Origin: Anaeramoeba flamelloides
Taxonomy: Eukaryota > Metamonada > Anaeramoebidae
Assembly: GCA_027625915.1 (NCBI GenBank)
Contig: JANTQA010000023.1
Coordinates: 14,384,001 to 14,448,000, forward strand
Length of the DNA: 64,000 nucleotides
Reading direction: 5' to 3'
Shown here: positions 47,629-60,474 of the stretch, piece after piece
How positions within the stretch are numbered: the first letter of the stretch is position 1
How the letters are laid out: every line of letters starts with the position of its first letter
Made by a program: the position numbers and the translations under genes
Notes under the pieces: generated by a model
Seen by the model: only the letters and a program-made list of their open reading frames with translations
What the model was told of the DNA's origin: nothing
Databases searched by the model: none

Positions 47629-49330
47629 AAATTTCGTTCAATTAACAAGAATAAAAATAAAAAAAGAAAAAATAATAAATAGCTAAAGTCAAATTTTTTG
47701 ATTTTAAGCTTGTGTGAATTGTTAAACTTACAAAAAGTCTACACATAACTTTCAGCTATTTTTTGTTAAAACCCAACAATATTTTGGACTTTTTCTCCAA
47801 AGATTTAATTAGATAACAAAACCTTTTACTTTGAGAATATTTGATTAGAGAATTCTATAAGTACTTTTATCAAAATAGAAGTTTGAGTCCAATAAAGAAA
47901 CTGTTTCTTATAATTTTAATACTCTTGTCGTTCTTGAAAGACAATTGAGAACAAAACACATTTATATTTCAATCACCTAAGAAACTTAGGATTTGGGATA
48001 TTTTTCAGAGTGAAGGGATTATCTTTTGATACTAAGAAAACTTAGACAAAAGTAGGTTTCTATTGAAGTAAAACTATATTCATGGACTATAGTTAGAATG
48101 CCACTAAAAATTCTTTTATCCAAATAAAACTAGATCTTCTAAATAAAAAAATAATCCATTGTATTAGTAAAAAAAAACAAGAATTTTCAAAAAAAATATA
48201 CATTTTGAGACAAATTTAATTGCTCAGTTATAAATATTCAGACATTTTAGTTAAATATTTTCGTTCTTAATTTTGTGTTGAAATGTCAAACAGTTGCTAA
48301 AAAATTAATTTTTTTATACTGATAAATTCAAAGAAATATCAGAAAATTTTTAATTTGTTTTCCGTTTTTCAAAATTTTTTTACAAAAATCTTTGATTAAA
48401 AAACACTATTCTTTTAAATGAGAAGAAACTTTGTAAAAACCGTTCTGATTTCAAAAAGATTTGTCATCTTGAGTTGTTTTATTTGTTGAGTTAATTGATT
48501 ACAAAAATGCAAATTGAACTAAAAAATTTATTTGAATTTGTCAGTATAGTATCAAGGGAGTATAATTAATTTCGACTTATAACTGATAAAATTTCCAGAA
48601 TTTAAAAAAATTTATAAAAACCTTTAATTTTATCTAATTATTTGAAATAATAGAAAAGCGTAATTAGTTTTTCTTGAGTTTTCTGTTTATTCCAAAAATC
48701 GATATATTTACAGAATATAATAGAATTAAGAAAAAAAAAAAAAGATCTGTCACTTTATAACACTCTACTTTTTTAACTAATTCTTAAATGTTTATTGGGA
48801 AATTTTAATAAATAGTCTTTTTATCTTTATCATCAACCACAAATAATATATATATAAGTAACCTTTATTTTGAAAATTATCAAATATTTTATGCTTATGT
48901 TGATTCAAATTTATATTTATTGGATTAGTTCTTTAATCACAAATTTTAATTATTTTAATTGAATGAAAAGTTTGAAACAAAATTATAATTATCTTCAATA
49001 ATTTCTAAATTTCAATGATTGTTTATAAAGTTGGAAAATTTTGATTTTATTTAATTATTATCATAAACTTCAGGATATATATTTTGATAATTTGGCTAAT
49101 TTTGTAATTTTTAAACAAACCTTTATTTTTTTCACTTTATAAAAACTTGAGCTTTTATATAATTAAAAAAAATAATAGTTGAACTATTAATAATATTTAT
49201 TCATTTATTGAGAGAAAGGAGTAATTAAAGAAAATTTTATCAAATAAAAAAAATGAAGAAAAAAAAATGAAAATATCAATATTTAACATAATAATAAAAT
49301 TACATCATAAAGTAAAAAATACCCACCTAT
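47629..49330. other. Gene-free stretch
   Basis: AT-rich, with no reading frame of note. One drifted palindrome lies at 48593-48660. Confidence 0.5.
48593..48660. mobile_element. TTTTCCAGAATT palindrome, copy 7 (worn)
   Basis: TTTCCAGAATTTAAAAAAAT and an inverse arm ATTTGAAATAATAGAAAAGC. Followed by TTAGTTTTTCTTGAGTTTTC, a possible remnant of a TTAGG hairpin. Confidence 0.4.
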
Positions 49331-49407
49331 TTAGGTTTTCCAGAATTTTTATAAACATAGTAAAATCTATTGATTTTACTTGATATCCTTGAATCATGGA
49401 AAACAAC
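49331..49407. mobile_element. TTTTCCAGAATT palindrome, copy 8
   Basis: TTTAGGTTTTCCAGAATTTT and its inverse ATCCTTGAATCATGGAAAAC around GTAAAATC/GATTTTAC. Confidence 0.55.
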
Positions 49408-49776
49408 GGTTACAGAAAATTGATCATCAGTTATTTTTTTTCTTTTTTTTTTTTTATTTTTTTTTAGAGGAATAGAGTGTTTTCCAAATACTTAATTATT
49501 ATCTATTTTAATAAATATCCTAAATTTGAATTAAACTAAAATTCCTTGTCCTATCTATTTAAAATTTTTTACAGCTAAATATACCTTTTTTTCTTTATTA
49601 GAGACTTTCAAAAATAATGGTATAACTTACATCAATAAATACAAAAGCCCCAAAGACTTTTAAGTTCTGAAATGTTGGTTATATCTGGATTATACTTTAT
49701 TCACTTGATGGATGATATGATAATTGAAGTAAAAGTTTTGTCTAACTTAAAATTTCAAATTTTATATTTTCATATA

Positions 49777-49940
49777 CTGGTATTTGAATTATAAACGGGA
49801 AAAAATTTTGACTTTCTTTTCCAGATTTTTCCTTTTTAAATAGACTTCTCAAAGAAGTAAGATGTAATTTGTGACTATATATAAAAAGGGAAATTGCTGC
49901 CGAAGTTAAAAAAATTTCCTATTTAAAATTCAAATACCTG
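49777..49940. mobile_element. CTGGTATTTGAA element, copy 2 (short)
   Basis: It is flanked by TA. The ends are CTGGTATTTGAATTATAAAC and (inverted) TTTAAAATTCAAATACCTG. The left 50 bp (GGGAAAAAATTTTGACTTTC) match the ends of the 1-kb element at 32048-33077, so this is a short deletion relative. Confidence 0.6.
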
Positions 49941-50610
49941 TAAACGAAGCTTCAAATAAAATCAGTATTTTTTTAATCATCATATTCTTGATATAACATC
50001 TAGTTAGTACCCAAGAGACTATCTACAACAAAAAAATATTTTGAATGTTAACTTCTTGATGTTTTAAGTAAATATTAAATTTGTAATACAATTTGTTCAA
50101 TTTTTTTTCATAATATTCTCAATTTTTTTTTTTTTTTGAAATTTTTTGATATTAAAAATTTCTCAAAGATGTACCCTATTTATTTGAGATAAATTATCAG
50201 ATTTGATCCTTCTTTTTTAAGAATTTCTATTTTCATTTTAAAACTTTCAGAAACCTATTTACTATATTTATTTATTGTTTATTACCAGTTTCGTTGATCA
50301 TTTAATCTGTAGGTCTTCTATAAGAAAAAAAAAGTATTACTATTCATCTAAAATATGTGTTTTACAAAGTTTGAACGGTTTATTTTAGCAACTTTACTTT
50401 TGCTAATAATTGAATTTTTACTTATTTTAAAAACAACTTTTGAAATAACAATTGCAAGAACAGTGGTTTTTCACACAAAGACCTCTTTTAGAAATCATTT
50501 AGATTCTAAATTTTCTACTTTTTTCTGAGAAAAGTATTGAAAAACATTATGCACAAAGACAGAAACATTGATCGTTTCAAAATCAAGTTGATTTTATTAT
50601 TAACACCATT

Positions 50611-51273
50611 TTATGTTAGCAAATTTGTACCTTGAATAAGTAATTTCTTCATAACCCAGATTATTGGTATCAAGTTTGATAGTACAAAATATTTTTTAAC
50701 TAAGTGAAAAAAGGTGTAAATTAAATTTGCAGTTGAATCTACTTTTTTTATATCCACAATTTTCAACTTTCTTGGTCTGAAAAAATCTCTTAAATTTTGT
50801 TGTCTACAAAATAAAAAATCATAAATTCTTCTTTCCCATTGTAAATATAACTTGACATACAAGTCGAAAATTTGAGTGAGAAAATTGCAAAACATTTTTT
50901 TTACTTTTCTTTTTCTGATACAAGATAATAAATAAAACAGAATTTGTAGTTTTCTTTGAAGGAAAAGCCACAAACAGGGTGAAAAACTTTTTTAATGAAT
51001 AATACCCAACACTATATTATTGAAAAAATTTTAAATGAGTTTTGCCTTTTATTTGATGTTTATCAAAAACAAATTTGTAGCTTTGTAAGCCTCCAAATAC
51101 CTGAATTTATTAATTTTTTTTTTTTTTTTTTTTTCTTTATTAAATCTCTTCAATAAACCGACTTTCTCTTTTTTAAACCCTTTCACATCATTTCTAAATA
51201 TGTCGTTTCTTTTGTTCTCATTTTTTTTTTTCTTTTTTAAACCACTGTATCGACTAGAACAAAATTTTCCCAT
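50611..51273 (-). CDS. Possible small MGxxC protein (2 exons)
   Basis: The exons by inspection are 51273-51101 and 50953-50611, with donor CAG|GTATTT and acceptor TTCAAAG. Phase 2 is consistent, giving 171 aa. The N-terminus MGKFCSSRYSG has the Gly2/Cys5 arrangement of proteins that are N-myristoylated and palmitoylated, followed by a Lys-rich stretch. The second exon has hydrophobic and basic segments (LQWERRIYDFLFC). No family is recognised. The start lies 106 bp from the opposite-facing Furry-type gene, suggesting a shared promoter. Confidence is limited because both exons are short and Lys-rich sequence is common here. Confidence 0.3.
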
Positions 51274-51379
51274 TACAACAATTCAAATTTAAAACATTTA
51301 CAGAATTGGGAAACACAATATTTATATTAACCAAACTGTCTAGGAAATTCCCGTCTCAAATTTTGACTTCGCTTTTTAA
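51274..51379. promoter_or_regulatory. Putative bidirectional promoter
   Basis: Only 106 bp separate two divergent ATGs (51273 minus, 51380 plus). The stretch is less AT-extreme than the flanks (CTGTCTAGGAAATTCCCGTC, TTTGACTTCGC). It is inferred from gene arrangement alone, and depends on both small exons being real. Confidence 0.3.
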
Positions 51380-51606
51380 ATGGGGAATGGACAAAAAAAA
51401 GAAACAGTTCCCAATTCGCGTTCAGTAATTTTTTGTTTTTTTTTTTTTAATTTTTACTAATTGTTTTTGTTTTCATTCAAGAACCAAATAAATTGACCTA
51501 CTTTTTAAATGCAAATTTGATTAATTCTATTGAAACAAAAAGACAACTTACACTTGATCAAGAATTAAAAGAATTTAAACAAAACGCTGATGATTTGCAA
51601 AAATTA
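51380..51606 (+). CDS. fry: Putative 5' exons of the Furry-type gene
   Basis: ATG at 51380 opens MGNGQKKETVPNS. A 62-nt intron (donor C|GTTCAG, acceptor ATTCAAG) would join it to 51482-51606, which ends QNADDLQKL before a strong GTAAGT donor. The donor is phase 0, as is the AG acceptor at 55573. Joined, LQKL runs into FVFDFLLLKSIKHI. That matches in register the Furry N-terminal block in which LAVDFIFCLVLIEVLKQI is typical. The intron between would be 3,967 nt. The first exon and its non-canonical donor are the weakest part; exon 51482-51606 is better supported. Confidence 0.4.
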
Positions 51607-52740
51607 GTAAGTCATGATTTTTTTTCTTTTTTTATTCTTTTTTTTTACCACAATTTTTGTTAATTTTGAGATTATAGCCTTTTTAATTGCTATCTCTTGA
51701 AAGGGATTCTTTTTTTAAAGAAACAAACGTCTTGAATAACAAGCCCACAAGCTATTTTGAGATAAATTTTTGAAATTTACCCACAAGATCTAAAAACACG
51801 CTTTCTTTCGTTTTTTTTTTTTGATCCAAAAAGAGATTTGGAAAAAAATATGCTCTTGCGATTTTTTGTTTTCCAAAACAGACAATTTTAATCACTTCTT
51901 CATTACAATTTTTGGTCTTCGTTTTCAAACAGCTTTTTAATTTAACAGATCACTTTCCCTAGAAAAAATTTAAACAAAAAAAAAAAAAAAAACGAATAAA
52001 ACTTATTCAAAATAAGAAAAGGAAATGAAACATAAAAAAAACAAAACACCCAAAATTGTTTTATCAATAAATAATAAATTAAAACTGATTTTTGCACAAC
52101 AATCTTTTTAAACATGTAGAAATTCAAAAGAAAGTTTTTGGCATTCACAAAAACCTTGCATTTTAATTTCCTTTTGGTTCCAAGAAAAACTCTGGAAATA
52201 ATTCTGTTCAATATCACAGATACCCATTTTTAATTGTTAAGATTATTTTAATGAATTTTTTATTGATCTCCTTTCAAGAAAAAGTACAGAAAGCAAAAAT
52301 AATTTTATATCTGAAACTTGAATTATTTCAAATATTCCTATCTGAAAAAAAAAAGTAGTTTTTATGATCCAAAACCACAAGAAGAAAAGTAATCATTTCC
52401 AAAACAAGATAATAAATATTGGTCAAATAACAGAAACCAACTTTTTCGTTTTCCATGATAAGGAAATCTATAAGTTGTTACAAATAATGAAATGATAATA
52501 AACTTTATTCCACAAACTAGCACCCATTGTTTTTAAAATTTCCTTTTCCTCTTTATTCCTATATTAAAAAACTGTGACAAAACATTTTTAAATACAGTTT
52601 TTAATCAGTACTTATTTCTCAAAAAATTGCCTCATATCAAAAATATGAGGAAATTTTTTCAAATTGTAAACATTAAAATGAATTCATTGAAATCACAGAA
52701 AATACATTTATCGGAGGAATTACAAAAATTACGAGAATTC

Positions 52741-52800
52741 ATAGAAATCAAAGAAATCAAAGAAATCAAAGAAATCAAAGAAATAAAAGAAATCACATCA
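52741..52800. repeat. GAAATCAAA tandem repeat
   Basis: About six to seven units of a 9-mer (GAAATCAAA, drifting to GAAATAAAA and GAAATCACA). Related words are scattered at 22985 and 24768 in inverse orientation. The Glu-Ile-Lys frame across it is a by-product. Confidence 0.7.
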
Positions 52801-53239
52801 ATAGCAGAAATCACAGAAACCAGAAAATTAGAAAAAATTCATTTTTTGGTCAATTGATTAAAAAAAAAATTACAACCCTCAGAAATAGTTCTTTTATTAA
52901 TCAACCATAATGATCCCGAGAGCACCTTTTCTAAACAACGATAATGTTGATGTAAAAAGAATTTTGAAAATGATTGGGTTTGAAATTTTCAAAAACTACT
53001 TCGAAATCGATTATTTAAAAATTTATTTCGAATATCAAGACTAAGGATCTAAAGTAATATAGATATATATATACCAAATTATGAAACCAGTTGGTACTTA
53101 TTTTTAAAATGATAGTTAAAGCAGTAGTAAAGGTATAAAAGGAGCAGAAGTCATCTTCTGCTAAAAACATTTTTTTGCCAAATAAATTATTTTCAAAATC
53201 ATTCAACATTTTTCCCTTATTTAAATTAAGAAGAAAAAA

Positions 53240-53600
53240 ATAAAAGCAAGGGGTGGTTAAAATAATGAATATTTATATTTAATTAAATTTTAGTTTCAAA
53301 AATTTCACAAAAGTTAGATCAAATAAAAACTTTTTTTGAAAAAGAAAAAAGAAAAAGATTAAATTAAAAAAATTAAAAAAGAATATTGACCCTGAGTATT
53401 AATTTTTTATATTGAGTAAATTTTGAGTGGAAACTTTCATGTTTTTCTTTTTCTTCAATTCTTATTATTGTTGTTTTTTTTGTTTCTTTTTTCTTTTTTA
53501 ATGTAAACTATTTTTTCCATTTTCAAACAAATAATCTATCGACTCTAAATTACTTGAAAATTCATGTCTATTTTTACACCACAATAATTTCATCCAATTA
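53240..53600. repeat. Dispersed repeat pair, copy 2
   Basis: Ordered similarity to 30790-31170 (AGTTTCAAAAATTTCACAAA, AGATCAAATAAAAAC, AAACAAATAATCTATCGACT, CATGTCTATTTTTACACC). Confidence 0.4.
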
Positions 53601-54164
53601 CATTATTCAGACCAATTCTTTTTGTTTTTTATTCCTAATTTTTTTTTGTTTTCCTAAATAAATAAAAAAACAAAAAACTAAAGTTTTCAAAAAAAAATTA
53701 CCAAAAAAATGATAGAATGGAACCCTTTCAATTTTTATACCCCGTTGAGTAATTTTAAAATAAAAAAGATATAGGAAGCGAAAATTATTCATTTTTGGGG
53801 TTTTATGATTTCTGTGATTTCAATGAATTCATTTTAATGTTGACAATTTTAAAAAGTCCCCTCACATTTCAAAGATGAGACCATTTTTTGACATAATATT
53901 AGTATTATTTAGTTTTTTCAATTGTTTTATATACACCTTTGTATTTTTTTTTTGCTATCATTTTTTTAAAATGACTACATATATAACCAATTTTAATTTT
54001 AAATGGGAATTAAATCTTATTACTTTTTTATAAATAATAATTCTTTTGAAATTAATTTATTGTAAATGAATTATTTTTTTTTTTTTTTATTTGGAAACAA
54101 TTAATAAAAAATATTGATTAATATTTATTAAATAATATTGAAATAAATGAATTTTAAAAAAAAA

Positions 54165-54290
54165 ATGTTTATTATTATTATTATTGAAGAAGTGTAAAAT
54201 TAAACTCTAGGTGTCCTTTTACTTAAATTTCTAAAAGGAAATTTAAGTGTAAAATAAAAGATTTAATTGTTGTTCATGAGAAGGACACAC
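54165..54290 (-). mobile_element. LINE copy D, 3' end only
   Basis: (ATT)n followed by GAAGAAGTGTAAAATTAAAC, ACTCTAGGTGTCC and ACTTAAATTTC. This is the same 3' tail as copies A and B, in the same orientation. It is a strongly 5'-truncated insertion, as LINEs often leave. Confidence 0.5.
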
Positions 54291-54511
54291 ACGAATTATT
54301 TTTATGTTTAAAAAGAAAAAGAATTAAAAAGTGAAAGCAAAAAAAGAAAAAAAGAAAAAGAAAAAAATAAAATAATTAAACCCCAAAAAAGGAGTTTATA
54401 AAAAACAATTGGTAAAAAATCAAAAAAAAAATCTAAACAATGATATCATTTAATTAAAAACACCCAAAATCACAACTACGATACTATTGATTAATTTAAT
54501 TTGATAGTTGA

Positions 54512-54733
54512 TCATGAATACTCATTTAAGAGGTAGGATTTTGGATTGTTGTCATTTCTTTTTTCTTTTTGATCTGTTTTTTTTTTAACCCTTGATATTT
54601 TTTTTCTTTGCTTTTTAGTTTTTCTTTTCAAGTTACTTATACTCTCGTGTTCCAGTATCTCGGTATTAACAAGTGGCAACCACAACTCTTTTTCCTTTAT
54701 AACTCTTCTTCCAATAGAAAGAAAATTCAGCAT
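54512..54733 (-). CDS. Possible small basic protein, unknown
   Basis: A 73-codon ATG frame beginning MLNFLSIGRRVIKEKELWLP, turning Lys/Arg-rich (KRKTKKQRKK) from about residue 36. It lies antisense within the inferred Furry intron. A GAGA|GTATAAG donor-like site inside it means it could be a first exon. Only composition and the ATG support it. Confidence 0.2.
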   Translation of the reverse strand: MLNFLSIGRRVIKEKELWLPLVNTEILEHESISNLKRKTKKQRKKISRVKKKTDQKEKRNDNNPKSYLLNEYS

Positions 54734-55573
54734 GGAAATGGTAAAAAATGGGAAAAAATAAAAAAAAAATATTTTTCTTTTTAAACAATTTTTTTCAAAA
54801 ATAAATTACAATCAATAATCCGTCAACAAAATCAAAATAAAATACAATGAAAAATCTTGATCTGATACTTGATTGAATTAGATCTTTTTTGATATTTTTT
54901 TAAAAGAATAACTTTTTTTTTCAAGATCAGTTTGAAGATCAAACAAATATTTTTCTTTTTAAAAATATTATTGAATTTGCCAAAAAAGTAATCAACTATT
55001 ATATCACAATTTCATTTTTATTATGATATTCTGGCATTTATCATGATTTTTAGACAATTATTGGGATTTTATAGAATGTCACGGATTGTATTTAATATCG
55101 TGATATTACAGATTATCGGAATTTTATAATATTAATCACAATGTTTTAAACTTCATTGTGAATTGAAAAATATATTGTCAAATCCTCTAATTATTCAAAT
55201 TGTTAAGTTTATCATCGAATTGTTATATACAAATCAATATTGATTAATTTTTTTTTTTAATACACAATAAGAAATTTATTATACAATTCAAGTTATTTAA
55301 TGCATTGCATATATTTCTTTTAAGGAACAGTAATGCTCTATTACACAATTACTTTATTATGCATTTCTCATTTTGAAAATTTTATTTTTTTAATTTCAAA
55401 TTCATCCAAAAAACAAAAACAAAGAAACAAAAAAATATTTTAAACAATTTCCTTTCGCAACATCTTGATTCCTTAAAAAAAAAAAAATAATGCTAAAATC
55501 TAATACAATTTCATTTTCTTTTAACAATTAATTTCAAATTTCTTTCCATTAAAAATTATAATAATTCTTATAG

Positions 55574-56647
55574 TTTGTTTTTGATTTTTTATTGTTAAAA
55601 TCTATTAAGCATATAATTTCCAATCGGGGGATTGGCCTACTAGCAATTATTATCGAAAAATTATTTAATATGTGTATTATTGGAATCCATAAATATGAAA
55701 AAATTATTATTATACCAAATTTAAATTTACAATTTGGAAAAATGTATAATTTTTTAAATATTTTACAAGAAAACAGAAAAAAAATCTTAAAATATTATGG
55801 TTTCATTTTAGGGCAATTATGTAAAGCAAATTTCAAGTTAATTTCAAATCAATTTTTTACATTAATTCATAAAAAATTATCAACTTCACCGTTACCTATT
55901 TTCATTTCAATGAAATATGTCACATTAGATGTGGAAACACCATATGGATTGGAATTAAGTACAAAATTTTTATCTTTAATTAAAAATCTGTATAATTCGT
56001 TAGACACGAAAGAACTGAAATCCGAATTAGCAAATAACTTAAGTTACATTTTATTAGGAACTTCAAAAAAACAAAAATTCCAAGATTTAGACTATACTTT
56101 ATGGTATCACAATTTACAATATTTATATAACGAAGCATTACGATTGGCAAATGATCGGAAAACTTGGTCTTACGGCTGTAAATTTGCCACAGCGATTGTA
56201 TGTTGTAGCGATCAGCAAACAATTATGCGCAGTAAATCAGAAATATTACCAAAATGTTTGAAAGTTTTTAAAGAAAGATCACACAGAATTGAAGGTATTA
56301 ACTGTGTATCTAATTTATTAAAAATGTATTTATTACCAAAAAATTTGATTAAAGAATCAGAAATGTTAAAATTAATTGATTTTATTTCTACAAAATTATT
56401 TAGAGTGAAAAAAAAAATTCCAAAATTTATGTTTGATAAAAATTCTTACATTAGTCTTCAATTTACTTTTTCTTCAATCGCTAATTGGGATTTAAATTAT
56501 GTAATACAAAATATAATTCTTTCTTCTTTTAATTCCAAGTCTACTCAATTATCTTTACCAAGAATTTTAATTATTATTAATGGATTGATAGCCATTCTAA
56601 AAAAATACCATCCTTTTAACAGCAGCAGTAGCAACAGCAGCAGCAGC

Positions 56648-56690
<43 letters not shown>

Positions 56691-59600
56691 TAAATAACAA
56701 CAAGAATAAGGATGATGATCGTTATGATAATATAATTAATACTTATAAAAATCAAATTGAAGAAATAATAATAACATCTTTTAATAGAGCTTATCAATTA
56801 TGTGGTGAAGATTTAAAATTAATGAAAACTATTTATAAAAATAAAAAATTAAATGAAACATTAAGTAATAATAATCAAAAAAATATTGAAATTGAAAATG
56901 AAAAAAAAAATATAAACAATTCAAATAAAATAATTACCCAAAATTCGTTTATCTTAAAAAATGAAAAGGTTAATCAAATTATTAATAATATAAATAATTC
57001 CAATTTTAGTAATAATTCTGAAAATGAAGAAAATTCTGAAAGTGACGAAAATATTTTAATTCAAGATATCCCAAATTTTTTAACAGATCCTGATTCTGTT
57101 GAATTATTAATAACAACTATTGAAATTATACCTTTCATTGAAAATATCGATAAAAAAATTATTTCAAACATTTGTAATTTAACTATTCACTTAAATTTAT
57201 TTTTATCAAGACAAGCAAAAAGAATTTTATTAAAACTAATGAAAAATAAATCTAAATTAAGATTTATTATTATAAGTAAATATTCTGAATTTTTAATTTC
57301 AATTCAAAATGAAAGTGTAGAATTAGTAATAGACAACACTCGATTTTTAAGAAAAATGATAATTTTATTTAATTCAATTTTAATAAAAGAAAACAACAAC
57401 AACAATAATAATAATAATAACGACAACAACAACAATAATAATAATAATAATAGCAATATAAAAGAAAGGCAAGGATATCCAAATATTATGGGAATTGAAA
57501 AAGAAATCGAAAAAATTGAAGCAGTTTTAATTTTTTTATTAGGTGAAATTAGAGTAAAAATTAGAAAGCAGGCTTATAAATGTTTAGAAAACTTAAAAGA
57601 ATTAGAAAATTTATTAAAATTCAATTTTAATAAAAACAATAATCACACCAAAGCAAAACAAACAAACAAAAAAAGATTTTCGTTGATCAATATTTTTGAA
57701 AAAAAAGATGATCAAATTAATGTTAATAATATTTTAACAAAAACTTCCATTGATCATTGTCAAATTTTACCTGTATCAATTTTAAAGGATATTTTTAATG
57801 AAGAATTAAATTCCAACAAAATATCAAAAATATTGATCAAGGATTTGGTTTTAATCAATAAAATTGAAGGATACGAATGGTGGATTAGATTTTTTTCTAA
57901 TATTATAAAAATATTAATTCAAAAATCACATAACATTTCCAAATATCTACTAAAATATTCTTGGAATAAAATAAAAAATGATTTCAATTTTGAAAAATTA
58001 ATTCAATTGAATAACTTAAAGGAATTAAACAGTAGCAATAATGACAACGACAACGACAATAACAATAACGACAATAAGAATATAAGAAATCATAACAAGA
58101 ATAATATTTATACTAATACAAATAATCAAAATAAAAAAAAACAAAAATATTATAACCAATTTTTGTTTCAAATTAGCGAATGGAAATTAATTTTTTCGAT
58201 TGGGCTTTGTTCCAAAACTTATTTAAATAAGACCAAAGTCAAAACCCCGAAACTACCAAAATTTAATGAATTATTAAATATAATTATGCCATTGTTGGAA
58301 TCAAATAATAAAAAAATCTCCAACATGTCTATTTTTACATTATCACTGATGAATCCAGAATTTTTAATCAATGATTTTATTAAAACCATGAATTCATTGA
58401 TATCAAAATTGCAACTGAAAAAGGAAAAGGCATCCGATTTAACCAGAAGGAATCAATTAGTGACAGAGATTATTGCCGTTTATCAATTAATTTTATCAAA
58501 AATGAAAATCAAACACTATTTAAAAATCCACAACTTTCAAAAGTATACTTTGAAATACATTGAAGATTTATATAACCATTTTAATAAACCAAACACTACC
58601 CATACGATGACGGAATTGATTCCTTTACGATATTATTATTGCCTACTAATTGGCAGGGTCTCCAAAATAGCATTTGAATGCAAAAGCCCCATATCAACTG
58701 TTATTAGACAGAAATTATTTTTGCAAATGTTAGAGTTTTGTGGTATTGGTGAGAAGGCAGAATTGAATAAAACCCGAGAATTGAAAAAAATTGTTGATTA
58801 TTCTTTTGAATTATATAAAGACAATAGATCACAGCAATTAGAATATAAAAAATTATATCTAGTGAAAAGAAACTCTGTTGAATTTGTTGCTTTGAAATGC
58901 ATTTCTTCTCTGTTATTAGGGCCTTATTTTTACAATTCTCGATTAAATTCAGATGATTTAGTGTTTAGTTGGATTAATCAATTATTACGATCTGACAATA
59001 TAAATTTACATAAAATTGGTGAAAAATCTTTAATAAATTTTTTCCAACAGAATTCTAAAAAATTGATTAAAATATATTTAAATTTTAGTTATTCTTCAAT
59101 AAAAATAATCTCGAATTCTTATACTTTAGTCATTTTGGATCAATTGTTAAATAGCTATGATGTTGATAAAAAGGAGAATGTCAAAAAAAAAGTCGAAAAT
59201 AATGATGATGGTGAAGACGAAGAAAACTTTAAAGATGATGATAATGATGATGGTCGTGGTGGTGGTGATGATGACGAGGACGACGACGATGATGAAGTTG
59301 GTGATGATGATGATGATAACGAAGATGAAGTTGGTGAAGAAGTAGATGAAGACGACGACAGTGATGATGATTATAATAAAAACAAATACAGTTATCAAAA
59401 CAAACAAAGGAGCAAAAAGGATAAAAATTATAATTCTAATAATAAAAAAATAAGAATAAATTTGACTGATGTAGAATTAATTTGCTTTTTATTAAGACAC
59501 ATTAATAATTCGAATAATGAAATTAAATTAAAAATTAGCAAGATTTGTAAAGAATTTTTCAAAAAGTTTTTACCAAAAAACGAAATTCAAAATTCTTATA

Positions 59601-60413
59601 AATATTTAGAAATTAACCAAATAACTACTAATAATTTACAATATCAAATGTCAAATCTATTTGCAAATTATTTTCCAAATTTGGCAACAAAAATATCAAT
59701 AAAATTATTAAAAAAATATTTGTCCTTAGAAATTCTCAATAAAAAGAATAATAAAATGCAACATATAAATTCAATATATTTAATAAAAAAAAATATATTA
59801 ATTTCTTTAAATCCATGGATCGAAAAATTAACCTATAATCGTGAAAATTACCATACAGTCACCGTCTTTAATTCGATATTAGAATATTTGTTTGAAATTA
59901 CTTGTGATGATTCAGAAATTTTTTCAAAATTAATTGAAAATCTTTGGATTATTTTAACTATTCAAAAATTAGAAAATTCGTTTGCAATAGTTGAATTTTT
60001 ACTAACCACTGGAGTTTGGTTTCCAATTAATAATCATCTATTTAATTGTAAAAAAATTATTTGCTATATTTTTAAATTTTCGCCCCGAATAATTGAAATT
60101 TTATTAAATGAAATAAATTTAGTAGTTGAAGAAAACAGCATTTTATTGGCCTTTAATAACCAAGAAAAAACTAATCAGATAATTGAAAAGGGGAACAATA
60201 ATCAAATAGTTGGGAACAGAAAAGTTGTAGATCAAGAAGAAGATGATGGAAAAGGCAAGGTAAAAAAAAGGAATAAGGATGAGGATAAGGACAAGGGCAG
60301 GGAAAGGGAAAAGGAAAAGGAAAGGGAAAAAGACAAGGACAAGGGAAAGGGCAATAATAAGGACCTGGGAATGAACAAAGAAATGGGAGGAAAAAAAAAA
60401 GGAAAAAAAAAAG

Positions 60414-60474
<61 letters not shown>

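Larger units (their letters stand above)
52663..53848. mobile_element. Inverted-repeat-bounded segment, class unknown
   Basis: AACATTAAAATGAATTCATT followed by GAAATCACAGAAA at 52663-52703 recurs inverted at 53804-53848 with almost no mismatch. The interior includes a tandem 9-mer and the dispersed repeat at 53240-53600. No target duplication was identified, so an element is inferred only from the arms. Confidence 0.35.
51607..55573 (+). other. Inferred 4-kb intron of the Furry-type gene
   Basis: It runs from GTAAGT (51607) to TTATAG (55573). It holds a GAAATCAAA tandem repeat, an inverted-repeat pair (52663/53848), a copy of the 30790 dispersed repeat, a LINE 3' end (54165-54290) and a possible small antisense frame (54512-54733). 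Confidence 0.4.

Noticed and set aside
52100-52226. Minus-strand frame beginning MGICDIEQNYF
   Set aside because: The MGxxC-like start is tempting, but the frame is about 40 codons with no clear partner exon and lies in the inferred Furry intron.
52741-52800. CRISPR-like array
   Set aside because: A 9-bp direct tandem repeat without spacers, in a eukaryotic intron.
52627-52857. Open frame with Glu-Ile-Lys repeats
   Set aside because: Produced by the GAAATCAAA tandem repeat and an inverted-repeat arm; starts at TTG.
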